NCBI GenBank assembly: GCA_018335935.1 | Contig: JAGXRG010000026.1 | Location: 204,147-268,146, forward strand | DNA length: 64,000 nucleotides | Reading direction: 5' to 3' | DNA from: Chitinophagaceae bacterium | GTDB taxonomy: Bacteria; Bacteroidota; Bacteroidia; Chitinophagales; Chitinophagaceae | Part shown: piece after piece, positions 22,617-30,810 of the stretch | How positions within the stretch are numbered: position 1 is the stretch's first letter | Layout: the number at the start of each line of letters is the position of its first letter | Translations under genes and position numbers: made by a program | The notes under the pieces: generated by a model | What the model was told of the DNA's origin: nothing | The model's input: only the letters and a program-made list of their open reading frames with translations | The model's database searches: none

Positions 22617-25163
22617 ATGGCAAAAAATTTATTGATAGTAGAGAGTCCAGCAAAAGCAAAAACAATAGAAAAAATTCTAGGTAAAGACTTTTTAGTGAAA
22701 AGCTGCTTTGGTCATATCAGAGATTTGGCAAAAGATGATATGGGAATAGATATCAATAAAGGCTATGAGCCCACATATATTGTGTCTCCAGAAAAACAAA
22801 AAGTGGTTTCAGAGTTAAAAAAATTAGCAAAAAGCTCTGAAGAAGTTTGGTTAGCATCGGATGAGGATCGTGAAGGAGAAAGCATTAGCTGGCATTTAGC
22901 TGAAGTTTTGGGCTTAGATGTTAATAAAACAAAAAGAATTGTATTTCACGAAATTACAGCACCAGCCATCAAAAAAGCTGTTGCTTCTCCAAGAAAAATA
23001 GATATGAATTTGGTGCTTTCTCAGCAAGCACGTAGGGTTTTGGATAGATTGGTTGGTTTTGAATTAAGTCCTGTGTTATGGAGAAAAGTGGGCAGACAAC
23101 AAGGTTTAAGTGCTGGTCGTGTTCAAAGTGTTGCTGTTAGATTAATTGTAGAAAGAGAAAGAGAAATCAATGCTTTTAATATTGAGAATAGCTTTAAAGT
23201 TGAAGCATTTTTTACTGAAACTGATATCAATCAAAAAGAAATTACGTTTAAGGCCGAAGCCAACAAGAAACTCACCGACTTCAATCAAGCTGAAGCATTC
23301 TTAAAATCCTGCACAAATGCAAGCTATAAAGTAAGTTCTATTGATATTAAACCTGCAAAAAGAACGCCATCAGCACCATTTACCACTTCTACCCTACAAC
23401 AAGAAGCCTCAAGAAAATTAGGTTATGGTGTTAGCAAAACCATGCTAATTGCACAACGTTTATACGAAGCTGGTCATATTACTTATATGAGAACTGATAG
23501 TGTTAATTTAAGTGATACAGCCAGAGCAGATATTCAAAACCAAATTGTAAATAATTATGGGGAAGAATATTTTCAATCTAGAAGATATAAAAACAAAAAC
23601 GATAGTGCCCAAGAAGCACATGAAGCTATACGTCCAACATACATGAACAATAAAACCATTGTTGATGATGAAGGAAGAAGATTGTATGAGCTCATTTGGA
23701 AAAGAACAATTGCTTCTCAAATGAGTGATGCAGAATTTGAGAAAACAATAGCAAAAATTGATATTTCAACTAATAAAGAGCAACTTACTGCTACTGGTGA
23801 GGTTTTAAAATTTGATGGCTTTTTAACTGTTTATATGGAAGGTAAAGATGATGAGGATGATGAAGAAAATGAAGGTATGCTTCCTCCTTTAAAAGTGAAT
23901 CAGAGCTTGACTTTTAGCCATATGAATGCAACTGAAAAATTTACAAAACCTGCTGCTCGTTATACAGAAGCCTCACTTGTAAAAAAGATGGAAGAGTTAG
24001 GTATTGGTCGTCCTTCTACCTATGCACCAACTATTTCTACTATTATTAAAAGAAATTATGTTGAAAAAAGAGACAAAGATGCCATAAAAAGAGAAGTTAG
24101 AATTCTTACCTTAACAACTACTCAAGAAATTCAAAAGCAAACTATTCAAGAAAATACAGGTGCCGAAAAGAGCAAGCTTTTTCCTACAGATTTAGGTAAT
24201 GTTGTTACAGATTTTTTAAAGCAACATTTCGAAAATGTAATGAATTATAGTTTTACTGCTCAAATAGAACAAGAGTTCGATGAAATTAGTGAGGGTAAAA
24301 GAGTTTGGCATAAAATGATTGATAGTTTTTACAAACCATTTCACGAAGACATTGAACATACTTTAGAAAATGCAGAAAGAGCAAGTGGTGAAAGAGAACT
24401 TGGACTAGACCCTGAAACACAGAAAAAAATTATTGCTCGTATGGGCAGATTTGGACCTATGGTTCAAATGGGAGATACAGGAGACGAAGAAGAAAAGCCA
24501 AGATTTGCTAAATTAAAATCAGGGCAAAGCATTGAAACCATTACACTTGATGAAGCATTAGAGTTATTTAAATTACCTAAAACAATTGGTGAATATAATG
24601 GTCAAGAATTGACCATCAACCTAGGCAGATTTGGACCTTATGTAAAATATGGAGATCAATTTGTATCTATACCAAGAGGTGAAGATTTAGATGATGTAGA
24701 TGTAAACAGAGCCATTGAATTAATTGAGCAAAAAGAACAAGCAGATGCTCCAATAGCTACTTATAAAGAATTACCAGTAACAAAAGGCAAAGGAAGGTTT
24801 GGTCCTTTTATTAAATGGAACGATTTATTCATCAACATACCAAAAGCCTATAATTTCGATAATCTTTCTCAAAGTGATATTGAGGAATTAATTGAAAAGA
24901 AATTAGAAAAAGAAGCCAATAGATACATTCAACAATGGCCAGCAGAAAAAATTTCAATTGAAAATGGTAGATGGGGCCCATTTATTCGTTTTGGCAAAAA
25001 CATGTTGAAACTCACCAAAAAAGCCGATGGAACTAAACATACAGCAGAAGAATTAGCTGTTGTTGGTATTGATGAAGTAAAGAAAATGATTGAAGAACAA
25101 ATGCCAGATGCTTTTAAAAAGAAAACTGCAACAAAGAAAAAAGCTGCTAAGAAGAAGAAATAG
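22617..25163 (+). CDS. topA: DNA topoisomerase I (type IA)
   Basis: Relaxes negative supercoils; 848 residues. A TOPRIM domain at the N-terminus (I-V-E-S-P-A-K-A-K-T, then D-E-D-R-E-G-E) is followed by the type IA core with catalytic Tyr290 in T-Y-M-R-T-D-S. Instead of the C4 zinc fingers of E. coli the C-terminal part carries four repeats of the G-R-[FW]-G-P-[MYF]-[VI] type (near bases 24450, 24625, 24793 and 24967), and it ends in a Lys/Ala tail (K-K-K-A-A-K-K-K-K). The start is the ATG at 22617, directly before the A-K-N-L-L-I-V-E-S-P motif. A 7-base periodic array begins immediately after its stop. Confidence 0.97.
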   Translation: MAKNLLIVESPAKAKTIEKILGKDFLVKSCFGHIRDLAKDDMGIDINKGYEPTYIVSPEKQKVVSELKKLAKSSEEVWLASDEDREGESISWHLAEVLGLDVNKTKRIVFHEITAPAIKKAVASPRKIDMNLVLSQQARRVLDRLVGFELSPVLWRKVGRQQGLSAGRVQSVAVRLIVEREREINAFNIENSFKVEAFFTETDINQKEITFKAEANKKLTDFNQAEAFLKSCTNASYKVSSIDIKPAKRTPSAPFTTSTLQQEASRKLGYGVSKTMLIAQRLYEAGHITYMRTDSVNLSDTARADIQNQIVNNYGEEYFQSRRYKNKNDSAQEAHEAIRPTYMNNKTIVDDEGRRLYELIWKRTIASQMSDAEFEKTIAKIDISTNKEQLTATGEVLKFDGFLTVYMEGKDDEDDEENEGMLPPLKVNQSLTFSHMNATEKFTKPAARYTEASLVKKMEELGIGRPSTYAPTISTIIKRNYVEKRDKDAIKREVRILTLTTTQEIQKQTIQENTGAEKSKLFPTDLGNVVTDFLKQHFENVMNYSFTAQIEQEFDEISEGKRVWHKMIDSFYKPFHEDIEHTLENAERASGERELGLDPETQKKIIARMGRFGPMVQMGDTGDEEEKPRFAKLKSGQSIETITLDEALELFKLPKTIGEYNGQELTINLGRFGPYVKYGDQFVSIPRGEDLDDVDVNRAIELIEQKEQADAPIATYKELPVTKGKGRFGPFIKWNDLFINIPKAYNFDNLSQSDIEELIEKKLEKEANRYIQQWPAEKISIENGRWGPFIRFGKNMLKLTKKADGTKHTAEELAVVGIDEVKKMIEEQMPDAFKKKTATKKKAAKKKK

Positions 25164-25247
25164 TATTTAGTATTTAGTAGTAAGTATTTAGTAATTTGGA
25201 TTTGTGGTTTGGGTATTGAGATTTGGGGTTTGGGAATTAGGAATTAA
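25164..25247. repeat. Heptad array directly after topA (12 x 7 bases)
   Basis: Begins at the base after the topA stop codon: TATTTAG, TATTTAG, TAGTAAG, TATTTAG, TAATTTG, GATTTGT, GGTTTGG, GTATTGA, GATTTGG, GGTTTGG, GAATTAG, GAATTAA. The register is kept for 84 bases while the unit drifts from TATTTAG to GGTTTGG to GAATTAG. Confidence 0.88.
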
Positions 25248-25270
25248 TGTAAAATAGTCTATATAAAAAT

Positions 25271-25300
25271 AAAAAATCCCAAATTGGGACTTTTTATTTT
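25271..25300. terminator. Bidirectional terminator between topA and sucD
   Basis: A 5-bp stem (TCCCA 25277-25281, TGGGA 25285-25289) with A6 on the left and TTTTTATTTT on the right, so it can end transcripts from both convergent genes. Confidence 0.7.
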
Positions 25301-25333
25301 TATAAATTATCTTCAACAATTAATATTTTAATT

Positions 25334-25354
25334 ATCGACTATCGACTATCGACT
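25334..25354. repeat. Three perfect 7-base repeats across the sucD stop codon
   Basis: ATCGACT occurs three times in tandem. The last unit and part of the second encode the final S-R-stop of sucD on the minus strand, so the repeat has reached into the coding end. Confidence 0.85.
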
Positions 25355-26221
25355 TTTTAACACATTAGCCATTGTAATTCCGATATCAGCAGGACTTGCA
25401 ACAACATGTATGCCACACTCTCCCATGATTTTCATTTTTGCTGCAGCAGTATCATCTGCACCACCTACTATAGCACCAGCATGTCCCATTCTACGACCTG
25501 GAGGGGCTGTTTGACCAGCTATAAATCCAACAACTGGTTTTTTAAGATTGTCTTTTATCCATCTTGCAGCATCAGCTTCCATGCTACCACCAATTTCACC
25601 AATCATAATGATACCATCAGTTTCATCATCCTCCATTAATAATTTAACAGCTTCAACTGTTGGAGTACCAATTATAGGATCTCCACCAATACCAATTGCA
25701 GTAGAAACGCCTAATCCTGCTTTTACCACCTGATCTGCAGCTTCGTAAGTTAATGTTCCACTTTTACTTACAATACCAATTCTACCCTTCTTGAAAATAA
25801 AGCCAGGCATAATACCCACTTTTGCTTCTTCAGAAGTAATTACACCAGGACAATTTGGCCCAATTAATCTTGTATTTTTTCCTAATAAATAATTTTTTAC
25901 TTTAACCATATCCTGAACAGGAATTCCTTCAGTAATACAAACCACAAGAGCAATACCTGCTTCTGCAGCTTCCATAATAGCATCTGAGGCAAATGCAGGA
26001 GGAACAAAAATAATACTCACATTAGCACCTGTACTTTTTACAGCTTCTGAAACTGTATTAAAAACGGGTCTGTCTAAATGAGATGTTCCACCTTTACCAG
26101 GAGTTACACCACCAACTACTTGTGTGCCATACTCAATCATTTGAGTGGCATGAAAAGTTCCTTCAGAACCTGTAAATCCTTGTACAATAACTTTTGAATC
26201 TTTATTAACTAGTACTGACAT
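25346..26221 (-). CDS. sucD: Succinyl-CoA synthetase (ADP-forming), alpha subunit
   Basis: TCA-cycle enzyme subunit that binds CoA and carries the phosphohistidine; 291 residues. The CoA-binding Rossmann domain holds [10 protein letters not shown] at about 14-23, N-C-P-G-V-I lies near 125 and the active-site His is in G-H-A-G-A-I-V-G-G (about 250). The beta subunit gene sucC is not adjacent. The C-terminal residues are encoded by a 7-base tandem repeat. A perfect -7 box (TACTTTTG) lies 17 bases before the ATG. Confidence 0.96.
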   Translation of the reverse strand: MSVLVNKDSKVIVQGFTGSEGTFHATQMIEYGTQVVGGVTPGKGGTSHLDRPVFNTVSEAVKSTGANVSIIFVPPAFASDAIMEAAEAGIALVVCITEGIPVQDMVKVKNYLLGKNTRLIGPNCPGVITSEEAKVGIMPGFIFKKGRIGIVSKSGTLTYEAADQVVKAGLGVSTAIGIGGDPIIGTPTVEAVKLLMEDDETDGIIMIGEIGGSMEADAARWIKDNLKKPVVGFIAGQTAPPGRRMGHAGAIVGGADDTAAAKMKIMGECGIHVVASPADIGITMANVLKSR

Positions 26222-26238
26222 ATATTATAAAATTGTTG

Positions 26239-26246
26239 CAAAAGTA
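26239..26246 (-). promoter_or_regulatory. sucD promoter -7 box
   Basis: TACTTTTG on the minus strand, a full TAnnTTTG match 17 bases before the sucD ATG. A convincing TTG -33 box at 18-21 bases is not seen. Confidence 0.65.
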
Positions 26247-26277
26247 AGGGTTTGCAATTGTTTATTGTGTTTAAAAA

Positions 26278-27525
26278 CTAATACTTCAAATTCTTTAATC
26301 TTGGTATTTTTAACCAGGTAAATGTTGCTACTCCAATAGTAACCATTCCTCCAAAAATTACAGATGCTACATTTCCCATGTATCTTGCAGCAACGCCACT
26401 TTCAAACTGCCCTAATTCATTACTGCTATTGACAAACATACTGCTAATACTCATTACCCTACCCCTCATTTCATCGGGTGTTTTAAGTTGAGTAATGGTG
26501 CCTCGAACTACTACACTTACACCATCTAATATTCCACTCACTAATAAAGCCAAAAATGATAACCAGAAAACTTTAGAAATGGCAAAGACAATCATACACA
26601 AACCAAAGCCTGCCACTGCAAATAATAATTTTTTACCTTGATTGGTTTTAAGGGGGAATTTAAGAATTGTTACAATACAAATAATAGCACCTAAATCGGT
26701 TGCAGCATTTAACCAGCCAAATCCTATTGGACCAACATGTAAAATATCTTTTGCAAATACTGGAATTAAAGCAACTGCACCCCCAAAAAGTACAGCAAAT
26801 AAATCTAAAGTCAAAGCACCCAAAAGTTCTTTTGTTTTGTACACATACTTTAATCCTTCTGTAATATTGTCCCAAGAATTATCGTATCTTTTACCCTGAA
26901 ATGCAGGATGTGGTTTTAGCTGAAACATAAAATAAAAGCCAGCAATAACTAATAATACTATTACTAGTAAAGCACCATCTATTCCAAAACCAGCAATTAA
27001 AAACCCAACTAATGCATGGCCAAATACTGAAGCTGAAAGCCAAGTTCCTTGGCTCCAACTAATACCATTTTGTAAAATTTCTTTAGGAACAATAATGGCC
27101 ACTAAAGTACCAAAGCTTGGACCTGTGAATGACCTAAAAATTCCAGTAAAGAAAATGATGATGTAAATTGAATTGACTATGAAATTTTTAGTAAACAAGT
27201 GACTCATAGCATCCATTGCCAAAATCAGTAACAAAATGGAAGCAAATAAATACAATAGCACACCGGTTAACAATAATTTTCTTTTCTCAGAAATATCAAT
27301 TTTATAGCCAGCGTGTAAAGAAAGAGAAACTGCAGGAATCACTTCTGCCAAACCAATTAATCCAATTGCTAAAGGATTGCCAGTAAGTTCGTACATCCAA
27401 TAACCTACTAAAGCCCCCATCATTCGTAAAGCCATAATAAATAAAAATCTGCCATACATTAAGTTTCTAAACTCCTTAATTCGCATGGCTTCGAATGTAT
27501 CTAACTGCTGAGGTGATTTTGACAT
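26278..27525 (-). CDS. MFS transporter, EntS/multidrug-exporter-like
   Basis: Inner-membrane protein of 415 residues with about twelve hydrophobic segments. The R-I-K-E-F-R-N-L-M-Y-G-R-F-L-F start, D-I-S-E-K-R-K-L-L loop, and M-R-G-R-V-M-S-I-S-S-M-F motif in the second half are typical of the EntS-like exporter group. Substrate is not predictable from sequence. Not part of an operon with sucD in any functional sense. A -7 box TAAGTTTG lies 10 bases before the ATG, which gives a very short leader. Confidence 0.88.
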   Translation of the reverse strand: MSKSPQQLDTFEAMRIKEFRNLMYGRFLFIMALRMMGALVGYWMYELTGNPLAIGLIGLAEVIPAVSLSLHAGYKIDISEKRKLLLTGVLLYLFASILLLILAMDAMSHLFTKNFIVNSIYIIIFFTGIFRSFTGPSFGTLVAIIVPKEILQNGISWSQGTWLSASVFGHALVGFLIAGFGIDGALLVIVLLVIAGFYFMFQLKPHPAFQGKRYDNSWDNITEGLKYVYKTKELLGALTLDLFAVLFGGAVALIPVFAKDILHVGPIGFGWLNAATDLGAIICIVTILKFPLKTNQGKKLLFAVAGFGLCMIVFAISKVFWLSFLALLVSGILDGVSVVVRGTITQLKTPDEMRGRVMSISSMFVNSSNELGQFESGVAARYMGNVASVIFGGMVTIGVATFTWLKIPRLKNLKY

Positions 27526-27535
27526 GAAAGTGTTG

Positions 27536-27543
27536 CAAACTTA
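27536..27543 (-). promoter_or_regulatory. -7 box of the MFS transporter gene
   Basis: TAAGTTTG on the minus strand, a full TAnnTTTG match ending 10 bases before the start codon. The -33 element is weak. Confidence 0.6.
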
Positions 27544-27671
27544 AATGCATATTTGAAATAATGATTTATTAGCCACGACGAATTACTTAAAATTTTGATA
27601 AATGGAAGTATAAATGAATCTAAACTGTATTATTCTAAAAAAACATTCTTATTTTGTAACAACTGTTTATA

Positions 27672-29042
27672 ATGAATTATAATAAAAAGGTTGTTCAATT
27701 TACTGTGCTAATGTTGCTGAGTTTACTGGCAGTTTCGTTGTATGTACAATATGAAAATATTTCTATTAAACCATTACAAAATATAAGTATTTTAAGTGAT
27801 ATTGTTGTAAAACCCTCAGCACCTAAAAAAGATACTTTACCCCAACCCAGAATAATTCAAAAAATTGATACAGCTGTTGCAGATTTACAAAATTTAGATA
27901 GCAGCTATAATACGTTACATCATTTTACCACTCCTAACCGACTCACCAATTTTTCAATTGATACTACAAAAATTATTGTCGAAAATTTTATTCAGAAACT
28001 CATAGCTCTTAAGAAAACAAAAAAAGGAAAAATTAGAATTGCCTATCTTGGAGATAGCATGATAGAAGGAGATTTGGTATCTCAAACCCTAAGAAAAAAA
28101 CTACAAGAATATTTTGGTGGCGAAGGTGTTGGATTTGTACCCATTACTTCTCCAGTTGCAGGATTTAGAACCTCTGTAAAACATAGTTTTTCTACAAAAT
28201 GGAAAGAAAGTTCTTTCAGAAATAGAATTTCTGTAACTCCTTTATACTTGTCTGGCAAAACATTTTTTTCAGTAGGCTATAATTGGATGGATGCTACTGA
28301 TAATACCTATGGAAAGACTACAACTCTTGAAAAATATTTATTATGTGGCTATAGAGCAAATTCTGCTAGAGTTGCTGTAAATTCTAGCTTTAATGCCATT
28401 AAGCCAACAAATAGTTTCAACAGAATTTTATTGGATAAAAGTTTCAACAACAAACTTAAATTAGAAATATCTGATAATTTATTGCCTTTATATGGAGTAA
28501 GTTTTGAATCGGAAGATGGAGTAATTATTGATAATTTTTCTTACCGAGGTTCTGGTGGTTTTGAATTTGTAAGTATTGATACATCCTTTTTAAAACAAGT
28601 TGCCAAAACTCAGCCTTACGATTTAATCATCATGCAATATGGTGTAAATGTATTAAATCATCCTAATAACAATAATTTCAACTGGTATTATAAAGCCATG
28701 CTAACTTCTATTCAAAATCTAAAAGCATGTTTTTCTAATACCGATTTTATTTTAATTAGCACTGCAGATAAATCTTTTCGCTATAGTGATGGAACTCACA
28801 CTGCAATAGGTATGGATAGTTTAATTGCTACGCAAGAAAAAATAGCTTTCGAAATGGGCATGGCATTTTTTAACACTTATAATAGCATGGGTGGTTATAA
28901 TAGTATGGTTGATTGGGTAAACAGAAATCCGAGATTAGCAGCAAAAGATTATACTCATTTAAATGCAAAAGGTGCAGAAGTTTTAGGCAATGGTATTTAC
29001 GAAAGTTTGTTGTTTGAATATAAAAAAGCAGAACGCAAGTAA
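27672..29042 (+). CDS. Membrane-anchored SGNH/GDSL-type hydrolase
   Basis: A 456-residue periplasmic protein anchored by one N-terminal hydrophobic segment (about 10-26). The SGNH block I motif is G-D-S-M-I-E-G-D at about residues 128-135; the C-terminal D-Y-T-H-L-N at about 426-431 supplies the Asp/His pair. SGNH enzymes are esterases or acetylhydrolases, often acting on cell-wall or surface polysaccharides; the target here is unknown. The MbnP-like gene follows after 2 bases, so they are co-transcribed. Confidence 0.82.
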   Translation: MNYNKKVVQFTVLMLLSLLAVSLYVQYENISIKPLQNISILSDIVVKPSAPKKDTLPQPRIIQKIDTAVADLQNLDSSYNTLHHFTTPNRLTNFSIDTTKIIVENFIQKLIALKKTKKGKIRIAYLGDSMIEGDLVSQTLRKKLQEYFGGEGVGFVPITSPVAGFRTSVKHSFSTKWKESSFRNRISVTPLYLSGKTFFSVGYNWMDATDNTYGKTTTLEKYLLCGYRANSARVAVNSSFNAIKPTNSFNRILLDKSFNNKLKLEISDNLLPLYGVSFESEDGVIIDNFSYRGSGGFEFVSIDTSFLKQVAKTQPYDLIIMQYGVNVLNHPNNNNFNWYYKAMLTSIQNLKACFSNTDFILISTADKSFRYSDGTHTAIGMDSLIATQEKIAFEMGMAFFNTYNSMGGYNSMVDWVNRNPRLAAKDYTHLNAKGAEVLGNGIYESLLFEYKKAERK

Positions 29043-29044
29043 AT

Positions 29045-29731
29045 ATGAAGAATGACTTAAAACGATATTTTCTTTTTTGTTTTGCAACTTTTTGTTTTAC
29101 TCATCATTCCACGGCTCAATCATATCAAAATATTCAGATTAATTATCAAACAAGGTTTCAGCAACAACTTTTACATTTAGATTCAATTTATATAGTAGGT
29201 ACAGATACTTTTCAAATTCAACAATTCAAGTTTTATATTACTGGGGTTGAATTAAAGAAAAATAACAAATGTGTTTTTAAAGAAAAGAACAGTGTACATC
29301 TGATAAATCTTATGAATCCAAAATCGTGTACTTTTTCTTTAAAAGTAAACAATGAATTTAAATTCGATGAGATTCAATTTAATTTAGGTATTGATAGTTT
29401 AACTAATAGTAAAGGAATTTCAGTAGGATCTTTAGACCCTACATTAGGTATGTATTGGGCTTGGCATAGTGGCTTTATTAATTTTAAATTAGAAGGGAAA
29501 TATAACAGCAAAAAATTTGAGTTTCACTTAGGTGGATTTAGAAATGGATTTTATAATATGCAAACCACCAAATTTTTAAAACAACATTCTTCTACTATCA
29601 ACATCACATTTGATTTATTTGAGTTTTTATCTACCATTGATTTAGAAAAAACAAATCGTGTAATGTCTCCAAGCAGAATTTCAGTAGAGCTGGCTCAAAA
29701 AGCTATTAAAAATTTTCTATTCGTTAAGTAG
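29045..29731 (+). CDS. MbnP-like secreted protein
   Basis: A 228-residue protein with a signal peptide ending S-T-A-Q. The core matches the MbnP family: I-N-Y-Q-T-R-F, Q-F-K-F-Y-I-T-G-V-E-L near 60-72, and D-P-T-L-G-M-Y-W-A-W-H-S-G-F-I-N-F-K-L-E-G near 140. MbnP was first described as a copper-related periplasmic protein beside methanobactin genes, where it pairs with the di-haem enzyme MbnH. No MbnH-like gene is present here; the neighbour is an SGNH hydrolase. Its 3' end abuts the convergent mscS gene (8-base overlap). Copper binding is family knowledge, not shown here. Confidence 0.8.
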   Translation: MKNDLKRYFLFCFATFCFTHHSTAQSYQNIQINYQTRFQQQLLHLDSIYIVGTDTFQIQQFKFYITGVELKKNNKCVFKEKNSVHLINLMNPKSCTFSLKVNNEFKFDEIQFNLGIDSLTNSKGISVGSLDPTLGMYWAWHSGFINFKLEGKYNSKKFEFHLGGFRNGFYNMQTTKFLKQHSSTINITFDLFEFLSTIDLEKTNRVMSPSRISVELAQKAIKNFLFVK

Positions 29732-30794
29732 TTCTTTCAGTAAATTCAACTTGCATAGTTTCTGCTTTTTTTAATATAGAAATGTTGATGTTCTCCTTTA
29801 AATTATTGAATTCATCAAGTGTTATTTCAGGAGCAGTTGAAAAGTTATAAGCTATAGTATTTGTAAATAGAGCTATATCTGATAAATGAACATGAAATGC
29901 AATTACTTCTTTATGATTTTGCAATATTAATTTTACCTCATTTACAAATTGAAATAATTTTTCTGAAGGAGTTTGTAAACTAACATTGAGTTGCATAAAT
30001 ACTCTACGTTCTGTACGCAATGAAATATTATCTACCACAGAATCTACCATTTGTTTATTAGGCACTGTAATAAATGTTCGTAAATCTGTTCTTATTCTTG
30101 TACTTCTTAATCCAATTTTTTCTATGGTTCCTGAAAATTGTTGCACTTTAACCATATCTCCTACTTTAAATGGTTTATCGAAAAAGATGATGAAAGATGC
30201 AATTAAATTTTCTAAACTTTCTCTGGTTGCCAAAGCAATAGCAGCACCTACAATACTTAAGCCAGTAAACAGATTTCCAATATCTCTACTGAATGCAAAA
30301 TGCAAGACCATTAGAACACCAATAAGACCAACAATAACTTTTAAAAAGTCTTTGAAGAAAACAATAACTTGACCTTCATTTATATCTTGATCTTGTGTAG
30401 CTGATTCATTTAAAACAAAAGCAATAAAATCTATAGATCTTAAACATAACCAAATAAAACTAACTATTACTAAGGTGGTAGATATGGTATCTAATATCTG
30501 ACGAAATGTAAAACGAAAAACTTTAAACTCTAATACCTCAGGAAAGTTTAATTTATCTAATGCAATAAATGAAACTATTAAAATAAGAAACAATTCTAAC
30601 GGATGAACCACTAAATCTATAAATGCTTGTCGTTTTAATTTTTTAGTTCTATCTCCAAAAACTCTATAAATTAAGCCAGCAGTATATTTTGAAATTTTTC
30701 TTTTAATAATGAAAGTGAATAAAATAATACCCAAGACCACTAAATAACTTTGAATAGTATTATTACAAAAAATATAATTTAAAATTTCTTTCAT
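29724..30794 (-). CDS. Small-conductance mechanosensitive channel, MscS family
   Basis: Inner-membrane tension-gated channel of 356 residues. The frame is open from 30824, but the first ATG in family register (M-K-E-I-L-N-Y-I-F) is at 30794. Four hydrophobic segments precede the pore helix and beta domain: N-L-F-T-G-L-S-I-V-G-A-A-I-A-L-A, then F-F-D-K-P-F-K-V-G-D-M-V and the V-P-N-K signature. It follows dnaE by 16 bases and is probably co-transcribed, although no functional link is evident. Confidence 0.93.
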   Translation of the reverse strand: MKEILNYIFCNNTIQSYLVVLGIILFTFIIKRKISKYTAGLIYRVFGDRTKKLKRQAFIDLVVHPLELFLILIVSFIALDKLNFPEVLEFKVFRFTFRQILDTISTTLVIVSFIWLCLRSIDFIAFVLNESATQDQDINEGQVIVFFKDFLKVIVGLIGVLMVLHFAFSRDIGNLFTGLSIVGAAIALATRESLENLIASFIIFFDKPFKVGDMVKVQQFSGTIEKIGLRSTRIRTDLRTFITVPNKQMVDSVVDNISLRTERRVFMQLNVSLQTPSEKLFQFVNEVKLILQNHKEVIAFHVHLSDIALFTNTIAYNFSTAPEITLDEFNNLKENINISILKKAETMQVEFTERTT

Positions 30795-30810
30795 GTTTTT
30801 AAAAATAAAA

